Origin: Candidatus Chromulinivoraceae bacterium
Lineage (GTDB): Bacteria; Patescibacteriota; Saccharimonadia; Saccharimonadales; Saccharimonadaceae
NCBI GenBank assembly: GCA_035478595.1
Contig: DATIJL010000001.1
Span: 16,604-80,603 of the forward strand
Direction: 5' to 3'
DNA: 64,000 nucleotides
The position numbers were made by a program, and so were the translations under genes. The notes under the pieces were generated by a model. That model did not search any database. It had not been told where the DNA came from and saw only the letters and a list, made by a program, of their open reading frames with translations. Of this stretch, positions 26,341 through 36,367 are shown one piece after another (the first letter of the stretch is position 1; the number at the start of each line of letters is the position of its first letter).

Positions 26341-28743
26341 CTAAACTGTTTGCTTGGCTTTAGTGAAACCGAAACCGGCTTTGCGTTGACCGCCACCGAG
26401 AGTTTCTGCCTTATTTACTTTAACGGTACTTTGTTCTGCCTGATGACGTGGTTTTACGTGCAGGTAGTAGGTTGTCTTAAGGCCTTTTTTCCAGGCCGAG
26501 CTGTAAATATCTACATACTCATCAATATCACGTGTCTCAAGGTACATATTGCGGCTAATTGCTTGGTCAACCCATTTTTGTGCACGCGCCGCAACTTCGA
26601 TAAAGGCATACGGACTAAGTTGGAAACTAGTTTTGTATACATCTTTTACTCGCTGTGGAATCTGTTCAATCTGTTGGACGTCTCCCTGCAAGCGAAGCAC
26701 GTCTTCTTTAACATTATCCCAAAGACCAAGTTCTTTTAGGTCACGTACGAGATTGACGTTTACCTCGAGGAACTTACCGTTAAGAGTTGATCGAGAGAAG
26801 ATTTGAGCGAATTGTGGATCAAGGCCAGGAGTCGTGCCGGCAATATGTGCAATGTTAGCCGTTGGCGCGATAGCCATCAACGTGGCGTTGCGCATACCCT
26901 TTTTGACCTTAATACGAAGCTTGTCCCAGTCAAGACGAGATTTGCGGTTAACCTCTACTTTAACCTTACGGTCTTCTGCCAATTTATCGAGTGTATCGAA
27001 TGGCAGAATACCTTGACTCCAACCACTTCCCTTGAATGTTGGGTAAGTACCGCGGGTTTTAGACATATCTGCCGACTCATCAATTGCTTGGTAGCTAATG
27101 AACTCTGCTAACTGGTCCATCAGGTCATAAGCCTCTTCAGACTCATAACTGTAGCCCAGTTTTTCGATTACGTCAGTAAAGCCCATCATACCGAGGCCAA
27201 GTGCGCGGTTTTGTGTGTTGGAACGCATTGCCTCTGGAATTGGCGTGTTGGTAATATCTACCAAGTTATCGAGTTGGCGGATGGCACTACGCGTGCTTGC
27301 CTCAAGACGCTCCCAGTCCCATGTTTTATCCTCTTTAAGGTGTGCAGCAAGGTTAATGCTCACAAGGTTACAGACAGCAGTATTATCCTGGTCTTGCGGT
27401 AAGGTAATTTCCGTACATAGGTTTGAAAGATGGATCGTACTCGTATTGTTGTTGAGAGCACGAACATTGATTGTGTCCTTCCAGGTAAGCCAAGGATGAC
27501 TTGTTGCCTGAAGCGTAATAAGTATCTGACGGAATTGTTCGCGGGCCTTTGTCTTATTAAACTCACGCATCTCGCCTTTTTCAGCCTTTTTAATGTACTC
27601 TTTGTAACGAGCTGAAAATTCTTCACCGTAAAGTTCAGGTAAATCTGCGACTTCAGCCGGATCAAACAGATACCAGTCTTGGTCTTTTTGCACGCGCTTC
27701 ATAAACTCATCACTTATAAATACTGCTGTGTTCGCTAGACGCGTACGAAGATATGGATCACCCGAGTTCTGCTTAAGATCCAGGAATTGTGGAAAGTTAA
27801 GATGCCAGTTTTCCATATATAATGCAGCTGCGCCAGCCTTCTTGCCTTTTCGCGATACAGCAAATAGGGCCGTGTCGATCATTTTCATGAATGGAATAGG
27901 GCCAGTCGACTCGGTATTGGTTGTTTTTACCGGGCTGCCGGCAGCACGAAGCTTATTAAGACTAATACCGATACCACCAGTACCCTTGGCAATCCACATA
28001 ACGTCTCGTACGCCTTTTGCGATGGATTCCATATCGTCTTGAACTTCCAAAAGAAAACAGTTGGACAGCTGTGGAAAAGAACCACCAGCGTTTACACGAG
28101 TACTACCACCAGGAACGTAATCGAGGTTACTCATGTGACGGTAAAAATCAATCGCTGCCTCAGTTGGGTTCTCCTCATTAAAACTCAGACCCATAGCAAT
28201 ACGCATATGAGTAAACTGTGGAACTTCAATCGGAGCGCCGCTTTGTTTACGAAGCGCATAGCGGTTCTTATTAGTAACAACCCCGAGATACTTACTAAGA
28301 TGATCGCGTGAAGGATCGAGTGCTTTCGAGAGTTTTTTAAGATCAAATATCTTCCCGTTCATACGCTCATCAAGAAGGCCATCAGAAATACCCTGCTTAA
28401 TATATTCTGGGAATTTTTGTTCGTGAAGCTTCTTCAGCTCTTTTTCGTCAACATAATCACCTAGAATGTTTTTGTAGATATTTTTTAAAAGGAGACGTGC
28501 AGCAATCTTATCAAAATCTGGATCATCCTTAACATTCTGAAGCGCTGTATGAATAACTGCTTCATCAAGCTGCTCACTCGTAATACCATCGAAGAGCGTT
28601 AACTGAAGTTCGGTCGCAACCTGAACAACCTTTTGAATTTGATCTGGAAGACCCTCGCTGGCTTTTACCAATGCGAGATTGATCTTATTAGCGTCAAATG
28701 GTTCGCGGGTGCCATCGCGTTTTACCACATGAATTTCGCTCAT
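26341..28743 (-). CDS. nrdA: Class I ribonucleotide reductase large subunit
   Basis: 800 residues. It reduces ribonucleoside diphosphates. The N-terminal ATP-cone (MSEIHVVKRDGTREPFDANK, to about 95) confers allosteric control. Active-site cysteines lie in SNCFLLEV and NLCTEITLP. The finger-loop region is PTANIAHIAGTTPGLDP, and the radical-transfer tyrosine pair is in KTTYYLHVKPR. The C-terminus (GGGQRKAGFGFTKAKQTV) has no Cys pair, unlike typical class I enzymes; the small downstream gene may supply it. Four NrdR-type boxes lie upstream. Confidence 0.96.
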   Translation of the reverse strand: MSEIHVVKRDGTREPFDANKINLALVKASEGLPDQIQKVVQVATELQLTLFDGITSEQLDEAVIHTALQNVKDDPDFDKIAARLLLKNIYKNILGDYVDEKELKKLHEQKFPEYIKQGISDGLLDERMNGKIFDLKKLSKALDPSRDHLSKYLGVVTNKNRYALRKQSGAPIEVPQFTHMRIAMGLSFNEENPTEAAIDFYRHMSNLDYVPGGSTRVNAGGSFPQLSNCFLLEVQDDMESIAKGVRDVMWIAKGTGGIGISLNKLRAAGSPVKTTNTESTGPIPFMKMIDTALFAVSRKGKKAGAAALYMENWHLNFPQFLDLKQNSGDPYLRTRLANTAVFISDEFMKRVQKDQDWYLFDPAEVADLPELYGEEFSARYKEYIKKAEKGEMREFNKTKAREQFRQILITLQATSHPWLTWKDTINVRALNNNTSTIHLSNLCTEITLPQDQDNTAVCNLVSINLAAHLKEDKTWDWERLEASTRSAIRQLDNLVDITNTPIPEAMRSNTQNRALGLGMMGFTDVIEKLGYSYESEEAYDLMDQLAEFISYQAIDESADMSKTRGTYPTFKGSGWSQGILPFDTLDKLAEDRKVKVEVNRKSRLDWDKLRIKVKKGMRNATLMAIAPTANIAHIAGTTPGLDPQFAQIFSRSTLNGKFLEVNVNLVRDLKELGLWDNVKEDVLRLQGDVQQIEQIPQRVKDVYKTSFQLSPYAFIEVAARAQKWVDQAISRNMYLETRDIDEYVDIYSSAWKKGLKTTYYLHVKPRHQAEQSTVKVNKAETLGGGQRKAGFGFTKAKQTV

Positions 28744-29140
28744 CCCTAATCCCCTGCTACTTTTATTATTTATATTTCTGCCCTCACACCCCGTCTCTCA
28801 GGGTGCAAGAAAGATACCGCCCGTAGCGTTAACGTTACCCTCCTTGCTAAATGTGTGTTTTTATTGAACTACTACATATATAGTGTCTGAATATGACTAT
28901 AGACGCTATATAGCCGGTTTTCAAGCATATTTTGTGAGTTTTAATTACCACATGCGACCTAACACTTTATAGCGTTCTGTTTGTTATTTACAACGCTATA
29001 TATAGAAGTGAAAGTTATGAAACACTTAGCGATCACAGCCCTACCTACCTACTAACGCAACCCAGAGCCGATCGACAACACCGTACATTATGGAATTATC
29101 CTGCCTTCACCGACTAAGACACCTCCATTTCGTATATATA
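28744..29140 (-). promoter_or_regulatory. nrd operon control region with four NrdR-type boxes
   Basis: Two pairs of AT-rich palindromic boxes resemble ACRCTATATATAGYGT: 28871-28886, 28903-28918, 28961-28976 and 28993-29008. Within each pair the spacing is about 32 bp, three helical turns, as NrdR requires. TATATA -10-like sequences lie inside the first pair. The nrdA leader of about 120 nt contains a CACCC/GGGTG hairpin (around 28777-28802), with no riboswitch class recognised. No coding frame is convincing here, and no nrdR gene is in the window. Confidence 0.75.
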
Positions 29141-29177
29141 TGAAAAAATGACCACTATATATGTGGTCATTTTTTCA
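29141..29177. terminator. Bidirectional terminator next to tRNA-Ser(GGA)
   Basis: 15-bp stem (TGAAAAAATGACCAC and complement) around TATATA, with six T on each strand; it abuts the tRNA CCA. Confidence 0.9.
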
Positions 29178-29267
29178 TGGCGGAGAGAACAGGATTCGAA
29201 CCTGCGATACGGTTGCCCGCATACACGCTTTCCAAGCGTGCGCCTTCAGCCACTCGGCCATCTCTCC
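29178..29267 (-). tRNA. tRNA-Ser (anticodon GGA)
   Basis: 90 nt including encoded CCA. Acceptor GGAGAGA pairs with TCTCTCC; anticodon stem CACGC/GCGTG holds loop TTGGAAA; a long variable arm is present as in serine tRNAs; T-loop GGTTCGAATCC. Confidence 0.97.
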
Positions 29268-29363
29268 TAATACTTTCTATTTTACCAGATTATATCAGTT
29301 GTATAATTTACCGGCACTTATGGTTGCTTTTCTCTTTAAATCAAACCTATAATAAGACACAGA

Positions 29364-30170
29364 ATGGCCAAAACGAAAACCCCGCCAGTTATAGAACTGA
29401 GAGGCCTTACCAAACGGTACGGATTGGGGGATGCCGAACAAACAGCGCTCGATGAAATTGATCTAGTCATTGAAAAAGGCGAATTCATCACCATAATGGG
29501 ACCAAGCGGCTGCGGCAAAACCACACTTCTCAATATCATCGGATTACTCGACCGTGCAAACGGTGGCGAGTATTTTCTTGATGGAGTATCAGTAGAACGA
29601 ATGAGCAGTGCTCGCCATGCCCGTGTGCGCAGCCAACAAATTGGAATTGTATTTCAAAGCTTCAATCTTATTAATCGGCTTTCTGTTATAGAAAATGTTG
29701 CCCTTCCCCTTGCCTACAAGGGTATGAGTCGTACTAAGAGACTACGCCAAGCGAGCGAAAGTCTCAAGAACTTCCACCTCTCAGAGCGTGAGTACTATAT
29801 GCCATGGCAGCTTTCGGGCGGACAGATGCAGCGCGTAGCGATTGCCCGAGCCCTTGTAAACAATCCGTCTATTATTTTGGCAGACGAGCCAACCGGAAAT
29901 CTAGATAGCCGTTCAAGCCATGTGATCATGGAAGAGTTATCCGACATTCATAAACGCGGCAATACTATTATTATGGTTACACACAACCCCGATCTCACCA
30001 CATATGCCTCACGCGTGATTCACATGCTCGATGGCACAATAGACAGCGACACAAAGACGCCGATCGTTATTGAAAAACCAGCACCAAAGGTTTCAATGGG
30101 AAGTCGCCGAATCAAGACCGCCAAGTCTACTAAAAAATCAAAAACGAAAGCGAAAGCGAAGAAAAAATGA
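29364..30170 (+). CDS. ABC transporter ATP-binding protein, MacB/LolD type
   Basis: 268 residues. It powers the adjacent permease. Walker A is [11 protein letters not shown], the Q-loop VFQSFNLI, the signature [15 protein letters not shown], Walker [13 protein letters not shown], and the H-loop VTHNPD. The last 40 residues are an unusual Lys/Ser/Thr-rich basic tail ([15 protein letters not shown]). TATAAT lies about 10 nt before ATG. The stop overlaps the permease start (ATGA). It probably exports a peptide, lipoprotein or antibiotic; substrate unknown. Confidence 0.95.
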   Translation: MAKTKTPPVIELRGLTKRYGLGDAEQTALDEIDLVIEKGEFITIMGPSGCGKTTLLNIIGLLDRANGGEYFLDGVSVERMSSARHARVRSQQIGIVFQSFNLINRLSVIENVALPLAYKGMSRTKRLRQASESLKNFHLSEREYYMPWQLSGGQMQRVAIARALVNNPSIILADEPTGNLDSRSSHVIMEELSDIHKRGNTIIMVTHNPDLTTYASRVIHMLDGTIDSDTKTPIVIEKPAPKVSMGSRRIKTAKSTKKSKTKAKAKKK

Positions 30171-31399
30171 GTCGTCCATTATTTATTGAACATTTTCAAA
30201 ACGCCTACCATTCGCTTCGTCTCACCAGAATGCGCACCGCACTCACGACGCTCGGTGTAGCTATAGGCGTTGCTAGCATTACGGTCATACTTTCGTTAAG
30301 CAGTGGCATTGCCCAAGTTATCTCACACCAAGTACAGGAACTCGGTGGCAACATAGCCGTTGTCCGTCCTGGCGTACAACATAATGACCTTGCGGGTTTT
30401 GCAAACCCTACAATCGAACAAAATTACACAACTAGTACTATTACCGAACAAGACCTGTCTGATATTAATCAGATTAATGGTGTTGATAAAGCAGCACCAT
30501 TAATGGTTATAAACGGCACACTAAAATCTAAATCGAACACCGTAAAGCAAAGTACGATAGTCGCCACGACACCAGAGCTTGCTGATATCGCACAGCTGCC
30601 TATTGCCGATGGTCAGTTTATCGATAGCGTAACCAATAAAAATACTGCCGTTATTGGCAGCAAGCTCGCAGTAGATCTCTTTGGAACTGATCAACCTATT
30701 GGACAAAGCTTCACCACCAACGGGCAGCAGTTTACTATCATTGGCATCTTAAAGCCGATGAACAACCCTATCAACTACAATAATATAGATTTCGACCATA
30801 CACTCATACTAAGCCTTGAGAGTGGAAAAACCTTCCACCAAGGTACGGCCCAAATTCAACAAATTGATGTTAGTGCAAAAAACAAAGATGACCTACCTCG
30901 TATCATTAACGACATTACCAGTAAAATGACGGGAAATCATCTTGGTGAGCAGGATTTCAGCGTGCTTTCTGGTCAACAAGTCTCTCAGCCTACAAATAGG
31001 TTTTTTATCGCACTCACCGTGGTTATGACCATTATTGCTAGTATCTCCTTGCTTGTAGGCGGCATAGGCATCATGAACATTATGCTCGTTGGCGTTGCCG
31101 AGCGTACTCGCGAAATTGGTCTTCGCAAGGCTGTAGGTGCTAGCAATGGTAATATCGTTATGCAGTTTCTAGTAGAGTCACTTATTATCAGTATCCTTGG
31201 TGGCATTTTAGGTTATATTGGCGGCTATTTGATTGCATTTATTATCAGTACATTTCTCACGTTTAACCCAGCCCTCACCTGGCAAATCGCCGTGGCAGCT
31301 CTCAGCACATCCATCGTAGTTGGGGTTATCTTTGGACTTTACCCTGCTCTTCGCGCAGCGCGCAAAGACCCCATCGAGTCTTTGCGACACTATCATTAG
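30167..31399 (+). CDS. ABC transporter permease, MacB/FtsX type
   Basis: 410 residues. An N-terminal membrane helix (ALTTLGVAIGVASITVILSL) is followed by a large extracytoplasmic MacB-PCD domain (about 45-270) and three C-terminal helices containing the FtsX motif AERTREIGLRKAVGAS. This is the four-helix layout of type VII ABC mechanotransmission systems. It overlaps the ATPase gene by 4 nt and they form one complex. No periplasmic adaptor is encoded nearby. Confidence 0.95.
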   Translation: MSRPLFIEHFQNAYHSLRLTRMRTALTTLGVAIGVASITVILSLSSGIAQVISHQVQELGGNIAVVRPGVQHNDLAGFANPTIEQNYTTSTITEQDLSDINQINGVDKAAPLMVINGTLKSKSNTVKQSTIVATTPELADIAQLPIADGQFIDSVTNKNTAVIGSKLAVDLFGTDQPIGQSFTTNGQQFTIIGILKPMNNPINYNNIDFDHTLILSLESGKTFHQGTAQIQQIDVSAKNKDDLPRIINDITSKMTGNHLGEQDFSVLSGQQVSQPTNRFFIALTVVMTIIASISLLVGGIGIMNIMLVGVAERTREIGLRKAVGASNGNIVMQFLVESLIISILGGILGYIGGYLIAFIISTFLTFNPALTWQIAVAALSTSIVVGVIFGLYPALRAARKDPIESLRHYH

Positions 31400-31402
31400 C
31401 TT

Positions 31403-32446
31403 TTAGTCGTCCAGTTGTTTTTTGAGTTTTTCAATAAGCTGTACAGGCGTTGGGTCGACGCCATTTAGTACCGCTACGTAAATACTTACAAAATCAGCCA
31501 AAATACTGCCCCATAGCATTTGAGCAATAACACTTTTGCCTTTCATTTTGATTTCCATAGCCTTAGGGCGTTGACCACTTAATAAGCGATCACTGATTTC
31601 AATACGCTTTAAGATGCGTGGGTGTTCAAATTCACTTACAAGATCAAATATGGCGAACGGCTTTTCTACAGGGTGCGAAGTCCATCCAATAAACTCGTTG
31701 TGATTAAATTCGGGATACTCGTTCCAAAATGAAACATTTTTAGCATTTTCGTTCCAACTAATCTTCCACTTGTAGGCAACGGGCGACATAAGACTACCGG
31801 CATAAAATACTGGGGTTTTACCGACACTCATAAGAGCAAGCTGCTTGGCATAGTTTTTATCAGTCGTAGCGCCACTGACCCAGTTCAAGGTCTCTTCGCC
31901 AAGCCAGTCAGCACAATCCGCAATCTCGGCAAAACGATCAAAGGTTGTAACACCAAAATGGGCCAATATTGCGATGAGGGCACGGAGATTATAGATAACA
32001 GCCATCCGTGGTTGAAAGTTTGCCGGTAAAGACACGTTCGCAATCGAGTTGTCACTCGCAATCTTTTGAAGTTTACCACCAGAGGCGATGATAGCGACTT
32101 GGGCAGATTTGGCTCGAGCGGCTTCAAGACCGGCAAGTGTCTCCTCGGTGTTACCCGAGTAGCTACTAGCAATTACCAGCGTATTGTAATTTACATACTC
32201 TGGAATATCGTAGGTACGAATTACTTCAAATGGAATGGTAAATTCACTCTTAAGCCACGATTTAGCCAAGAGTGCCGCTAAAGCAGAGCCGCCCATACCT
32301 ACGACTACAACGTGGTCAATCTGTCGGCCATCATGATCAGGATGCAAAACCTCGACTGCAAACCTTGCCTGCTCAAATTGAGAGGCTGCGATCCCTAACG
32401 CATCCTCAGGATCGCGTTGTTTTAAAACATTATTATCATCCAACAT
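31403..32446 (-). CDS. Bifunctional phosphoglucose/phosphomannose isomerase (SIS domain)
   Basis: 347 residues with two SIS domains. The sugar-phosphate loop is SSYSGNTEETL, preceded by VVVGMGGSALAALLAK. The C-terminal half has the family signature FNHNEFIGW with catalytic Glu and His. Such enzymes interconvert fructose 6-phosphate with glucose 6-phosphate or mannose 6-phosphate, feeding glycolysis and glycan precursors. It is convergent with the ABC permease (3 nt apart). Confidence 0.9.
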   Translation of the reverse strand: MLDDNNVLKQRDPEDALGIAASQFEQARFAVEVLHPDHDGRQIDHVVVVGMGGSALAALLAKSWLKSEFTIPFEVIRTYDIPEYVNYNTLVIASSYSGNTEETLAGLEAARAKSAQVAIIASGGKLQKIASDNSIANVSLPANFQPRMAVIYNLRALIAILAHFGVTTFDRFAEIADCADWLGEETLNWVSGATTDKNYAKQLALMSVGKTPVFYAGSLMSPVAYKWKISWNENAKNVSFWNEYPEFNHNEFIGWTSHPVEKPFAIFDLVSEFEHPRILKRIEISDRLLSGQRPKAMEIKMKGKSVIAQMLWGSILADFVSIYVAVLNGVDPTPVQLIEKLKKQLDD

Positions 32447-32560
32447 GCCGAATGCACCCCCTACTTTTAACCCTTAACGGATTCATTTTCTTTACTCATC
32501 TGCTCCTATTATGATACAGTATTTAGTAAAGAAGCATAAGTAGTAATATTAGAGGTGGGC

Positions 32561-33070
32561 ATGGATATTCAACCAACAAGTCAGCAACCAATTAGCGACG
32601 ACCAAGAGCTAGCTAAAGTGCTCGCTGGCGTCAATCAACAAGCCGAGGAAGCCGCTGCAGCGCCAGTTGCTAGCGACACGCCAATAGAGCCTATTGCACC
32701 TCTTCCCGACCCCATGACAGTGCCACCAGCGCCAATTGAGGAGCCGGAACCTGCCAGTACGATGCCCGTTCCAATGTCAGCACCCGCTCCAGTTGTCATG
32801 CCAAGTGTGCCAGCCATTCCTAGTGACCTTGAAACAATCAAGCAAGACGCCCTAAGCGAACTTCGTCCTCTTGTCGACAAGCTTAATGTTTCACCTGAAG
32901 AAAAGTTCGATACATACTTGCTCTTACTTCGTTCTACAGATGATCAAGCCCTTATCGCTCCAGCACACGAGGCTGCACGCAACATCGCTGATGAGGCTCG
33001 TCGTGCACAGGCACTTCTCGACGTCATTAAAGAGATTGATTACCTCTCTAACCCGCCTCAGAACGCGTAG
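32561..33070 (+). CDS. Pro/Ala-rich soluble protein, hypothetical
   Basis: 169 residues from ATG 32561, chosen because GAGGTGG lies 6-12 nt upstream. The first 95 residues are disordered, rich in Pro, Ala and Glu (repeats such as PAPIEEPEPA). The last 75 form a helical domain (SDLETIKQDALSELRPLVDK, then PEEKFDTYLLLLRSTDD). No membrane segment or signal peptide. No known function, though the C-terminal helical domain looks conserved and globular. A terminator follows at 33148. Confidence 0.7.
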   Translation: MDIQPTSQQPISDDQELAKVLAGVNQQAEEAAAAPVASDTPIEPIAPLPDPMTVPPAPIEEPEPASTMPVPMSAPAPVVMPSVPAIPSDLETIKQDALSELRPLVDKLNVSPEEKFDTYLLLLRSTDDQALIAPAHEAARNIADEARRAQALLDVIKEIDYLSNPPQNA

Positions 33071-33147
33071 CATCTCGTACTTTCGACTTACATAGAACCA
33101 CAGTCTTGCTTAAACTTTAGCTCACTAGATTCGACGGTTAGGATACT

Positions 33148-33198
33148 AGAGCAACCTCTCACCTTTTGTTTTTACAAGTTGGCCGGTTGCTCTTTTTG
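33148..33198 (+). terminator. Terminator after the Pro/Ala-rich gene
   Basis: Stem AGAGCAACC (33148-33156) and GGTTGCTCT (33185-33193) with a long loop, then five T. Confidence 0.7.
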
Positions 33199-33291
33199 TT
33201 CGTCTATCGTCTTATCGCGTAGTAGCCTATAATAGCGATGGTTTCCAAAGACAACAATAGACTTTGTACGTAACATAAAGGAGATATCTAA

Positions 33292-35544
33292 TTGTTTAAA
33301 ATCCTCGGCCTCCATCGTAGACGTAATGCAGGCATTATTCTTATTCTTGCCATGATATTCATAGTCGTGTCATTTACCTATGGATTGAGCGTAACAAGTA
33401 AGCTCAGTAACGGAGGTTTCGAAAGTTCCACCTCAGAATCAACAAAAGCTCTTGCGACAATCAACCAGCAATTTAGTAAGAGTCAATCGTCCATGATCAT
33501 TCTGTTCAGCGGTGGTCATATTGGATCAACGACGAGCGGTACCTACCAGGCAGAGGTAGAGCAATCACTCATCACGCTTAAGTCCGACAGCAACGTTACG
33601 TCTATGGAAAGTTACTACACAACAGGAAGTCCAGCGTTTCTTTCCAAAGATCAGCAGAGTACCTACGTACTTGTTGGATTAAAGGGAGATGATAACCACC
33701 AGGCAAGTGAAGCTGCCATTTTGCAAGACAAAATAAAGAGCGATAGACTTGATATTTCGTTCGGTGGTAAGGCTATCATCAATAATGCGATTACACAGCA
33801 GATCAATAAAGACCTTAAGGTATCTGAGGTCGTCTCTTTCACGATACTTGCTGTACTATTAGTTATTGTTTTTCGTGGAGTTATTGCAGCTCTCGTTCCA
33901 TTACTCCTTGGTGGATTTGCAATACTTGGTGCATTTCTTGCCTTAAGAATTCTCGTTGATTTTACCTCAATCGTTACTTATGCGTTGAATATTGTAACGT
34001 TAGTAGGTCTTGGACTGGCTGTTGATTATTCGCTCCTCATTGTGAGTCGTTTTCGTGAAGAGATGCATATACACAAGAACGATACGTCAAAAGCTCTGGC
34101 TATCACGATGCATACTGCTGGACGAACCGTTTTCTTTAGCGGACTAACAGTTATCATGAGTCTTCTTGGACTACTCGTCTTCCCTCTCGACTTTTTGCGA
34201 AGTATGGGACTTGCAAGCGCATCAACTGTTATTGTTGCTATGCTCGCCGCACTCGTTGTGCTGCCGGCTCTCTTACGTTTACTTGGCCGACGTATTAACT
34301 GGCTTTCATTTGGATCAGCACGTCGAGTTGATCGAGCTGCTAGTAGAGGTGAGCGGATCGAGGATAAAGTCAGTATATGGTATAAGACGGGTAAATTCTT
34401 TATGGGGAGGCCGATTGTAACTGCAGTCGCCGCTATTGCTATTTTGCTATTTGCGGGTGCTCCATTCCTTCATATCAAACCCTCACTACCCGACTATAAG
34501 GTGCTGCCGACTGACAGCTCCGTTCGCCAAGTGAGCGAACGTTTAGATCAAGATTTTAGCTTTAGCTCATCACCAATCACGATCGTCTACACGACGAACG
34601 GTTCTCCTGTGAGTGAAGCCAACATAGCCTCTTTATACGGATACGTGCAGAAATTACAAGGGTTGGCCGGCGTAAATAGCGTAAATAGCGTTATGAACAT
34701 TCCTCATGTAACTAATCTCGGTCAATACCAGGCTATGTATTCGAATTTTGAAAGTAATAGTGAGATGCAAGGTCGAACCGCCTCTGAACTCCATGGCGAC
34801 ACGGCGCTCATTGCCGTTAACCAAAGTTTTGACGCCGACTCACAAGAAGCGCGAGATTTGGTTGCAACAATTCGTAAGGTTTCACAACCTAGCGACGCGG
34901 TAATACAAGTGGGCGGCCAATCTGCCGCACTAGCTGATCAACTCTCGATTATTGGCACATATGCGCCATACGGATTATTGATTATAGCAGGTACACTCTT
35001 CGTACTTCTCTTCCTTATGCTTGGAAGTATCGTCATCCCTATCAAGGCACTTATCCAAAACTTCTTATCTTTAACAGCATCGTTTGGTGCACTGGTTTGG
35101 ATTTTTCAAGACGGTCACTTAGCAAATGCGTTGCACTTAACAGCCGTCGGCTCAATAGATGCGACACAGCCAGTCCTTATCTTTGCTGTTGCGTTTGGTC
35201 TGTCTATGGACTATTCAGTCTTCCTCTATAGTCGTATTAAAGAGCAATATGACAAACTTCATGACACTGAGGAAGCAGTACTTGCTGGATTACAAAAAAC
35301 TGGCTCGATTATTACCTCCGCCGCTATTCTCCTTTTCGTTGTAGTTGCCGCTTTTGCTACATCGAGAATCGCTGTTTTGCAGGAAATTGGGGTAGGGCTT
35401 GCTATCGCCATACTAATTGATGCGTTTCTTGTACGTATGGCTCTCGTCCCAGCTCTCATGCGAATCCTTGGTGTATACAACTGGTGGGCACCAAAGTTTC
35501 TTAAAAGCCTACACGAGAAGCTCGGGCTGAGTGAGAATTCATAA
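33292..35544 (+). CDS. MMPL-family RND transporter
   Basis: 750 residues with about 12 membrane helices in two halves. Each half has one helix, a large outer loop and five helices. The proton-relay region shows GLGLAVDYSLLIVSRFREE and AFGLSMDYSVFLYSRIKEQ, duplicates typical of MMPL proteins. Such pumps export lipids or hydrophobic compounds. The start is TTG 33292, supported by AAAGGAGAT 9 nt upstream, an uncommon start here. TATAAT lies at about 33230. It is the only RND transporter in the window. Confidence 0.93.
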   Translation: MFKILGLHRRRNAGIILILAMIFIVVSFTYGLSVTSKLSNGGFESSTSESTKALATINQQFSKSQSSMIILFSGGHIGSTTSGTYQAEVEQSLITLKSDSNVTSMESYYTTGSPAFLSKDQQSTYVLVGLKGDDNHQASEAAILQDKIKSDRLDISFGGKAIINNAITQQINKDLKVSEVVSFTILAVLLVIVFRGVIAALVPLLLGGFAILGAFLALRILVDFTSIVTYALNIVTLVGLGLAVDYSLLIVSRFREEMHIHKNDTSKALAITMHTAGRTVFFSGLTVIMSLLGLLVFPLDFLRSMGLASASTVIVAMLAALVVLPALLRLLGRRINWLSFGSARRVDRAASRGERIEDKVSIWYKTGKFFMGRPIVTAVAAIAILLFAGAPFLHIKPSLPDYKVLPTDSSVRQVSERLDQDFSFSSSPITIVYTTNGSPVSEANIASLYGYVQKLQGLAGVNSVNSVMNIPHVTNLGQYQAMYSNFESNSEMQGRTASELHGDTALIAVNQSFDADSQEARDLVATIRKVSQPSDAVIQVGGQSAALADQLSIIGTYAPYGLLIIAGTLFVLLFLMLGSIVIPIKALIQNFLSLTASFGALVWIFQDGHLANALHLTAVGSIDATQPVLIFAVAFGLSMDYSVFLYSRIKEQYDKLHDTEEAVLAGLQKTGSIITSAAILLFVVVAAFATSRIAVLQEIGVGLAIAILIDAFLVRMALVPALMRILGVYNWWAPKFLKSLHEKLGLSENS

Positions 35545-35660
35545 CACTATTGGAATTGCGAGCCTACGTCCCCTACATGCATTCCTGCCATCATAACAGC
35601 GATGCAGCACTATATAATAATAGGCTCAGGCGCTTTGACGAAGCTTTTTCAGCCTAAATA

Positions 35661-36083
35661 CTAACCCTCTACCACCTTTTTCAGGTTCGTAAGAATCATG
35701 CTCCATACACCAAGAGACTTATCTCGTGCTTCTACAGAAGGGAGGTTTTCTTCATGGATGGCCACCGTTGTTCCCCCCTCTCTTCCCGACAAAATAAACT
35801 GAACAAGTTCATAATTTTCAGGCACATCCGCCTGTCCTGTTCGTGAGCTAAAGTGCGTATACGAAAGCAGCTTATTCACTTCTATCTTCTGAATTATTCC
35901 TTTGTCTTCGTAAGCCTTGCCCTCCCACTCGCCTCGAAACATAATGGGGCTGCCGACTTTCCAGTCTGATTCCACGTTGGTACCGAAGAACCATTTTTTT
36001 ACGATTATCGGATCGGTGATCGCTTGCCATACTTCGCTACTTGGAGCATCTATCTCTATAAAGGCATCTGACGTTATATTCAT
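35661..36083 (-). CDS. SRPBCC/AHSA1-domain protein
   Basis: 140 residues with the Bet v1-like fold of the AHSA1 group: FIEIDAPSSEVWQAITDPIIVKKWF at the N-terminus, GSPIMFRGEWEG in the middle, and a C-terminal helix ending WSMILTNLKKVVEG. These bind hydrophobic ligands or regulate stress proteins; the function here is unknown. There is no clear Shine-Dalgarno, though TTTCTCC-type sequence upstream gives GGAGAAAA on the minus strand. Confidence 0.88.
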   Translation of the reverse strand: MNITSDAFIEIDAPSSEVWQAITDPIIVKKWFFGTNVESDWKVGSPIMFRGEWEGKAYEDKGIIQKIEVNKLLSYTHFSSRTGQADVPENYELVQFILSGREGGTTVAIHEENLPSVEARDKSLGVWSMILTNLKKVVEG

Positions 36084-36367
36084 ATTTATTTTCTCCTGAC
36101 TCTTAGAGTAAAAAATGGATTTGCAAAATAGCTATTTACCATAATAGCCACGGACTTAGACCAATGCAACAGACATGATTCAAATCAGAGAGATACTCTG
36201 AATGTGGAGCACTGCTGTCGAACAGCATTCGCGCCTCTATTATACGGCGCGTAATCAAAGACTAGTCTTATGACACGAAGTAATACTTTCGTAAATCATT
36301 GCCATAACATATTATTTATTTTATAATAAAACGCCGGAACAAGGCGCCTGAGACCGATTGGACAGAC
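36084..36367. other. Non-coding stretch before GC-rich orphan gene 3
   Basis: AT-rich, no convincing coding frame. Small inverted repeats at about 36213 (GCTGT/ACAGC) and a run TTATTTTATAATAAAA at about 36316 that could be the promoter of the next GC-rich unit. Confidence 0.4.

Noticed and set aside
26318..26396. Programmed +1 frameshift joining nrdA and the small tail
   Set aside because: GTT TAG gives poor re-pairing after slippage, and the A7G6 run with ATG at proper spacing explains separate initiation better; kept as an alternative only.
28744..28860. Riboswitch in the nrdA leader
   Set aside because: There is a simple CACCC/GGGTG hairpin but no conserved core of a known class.
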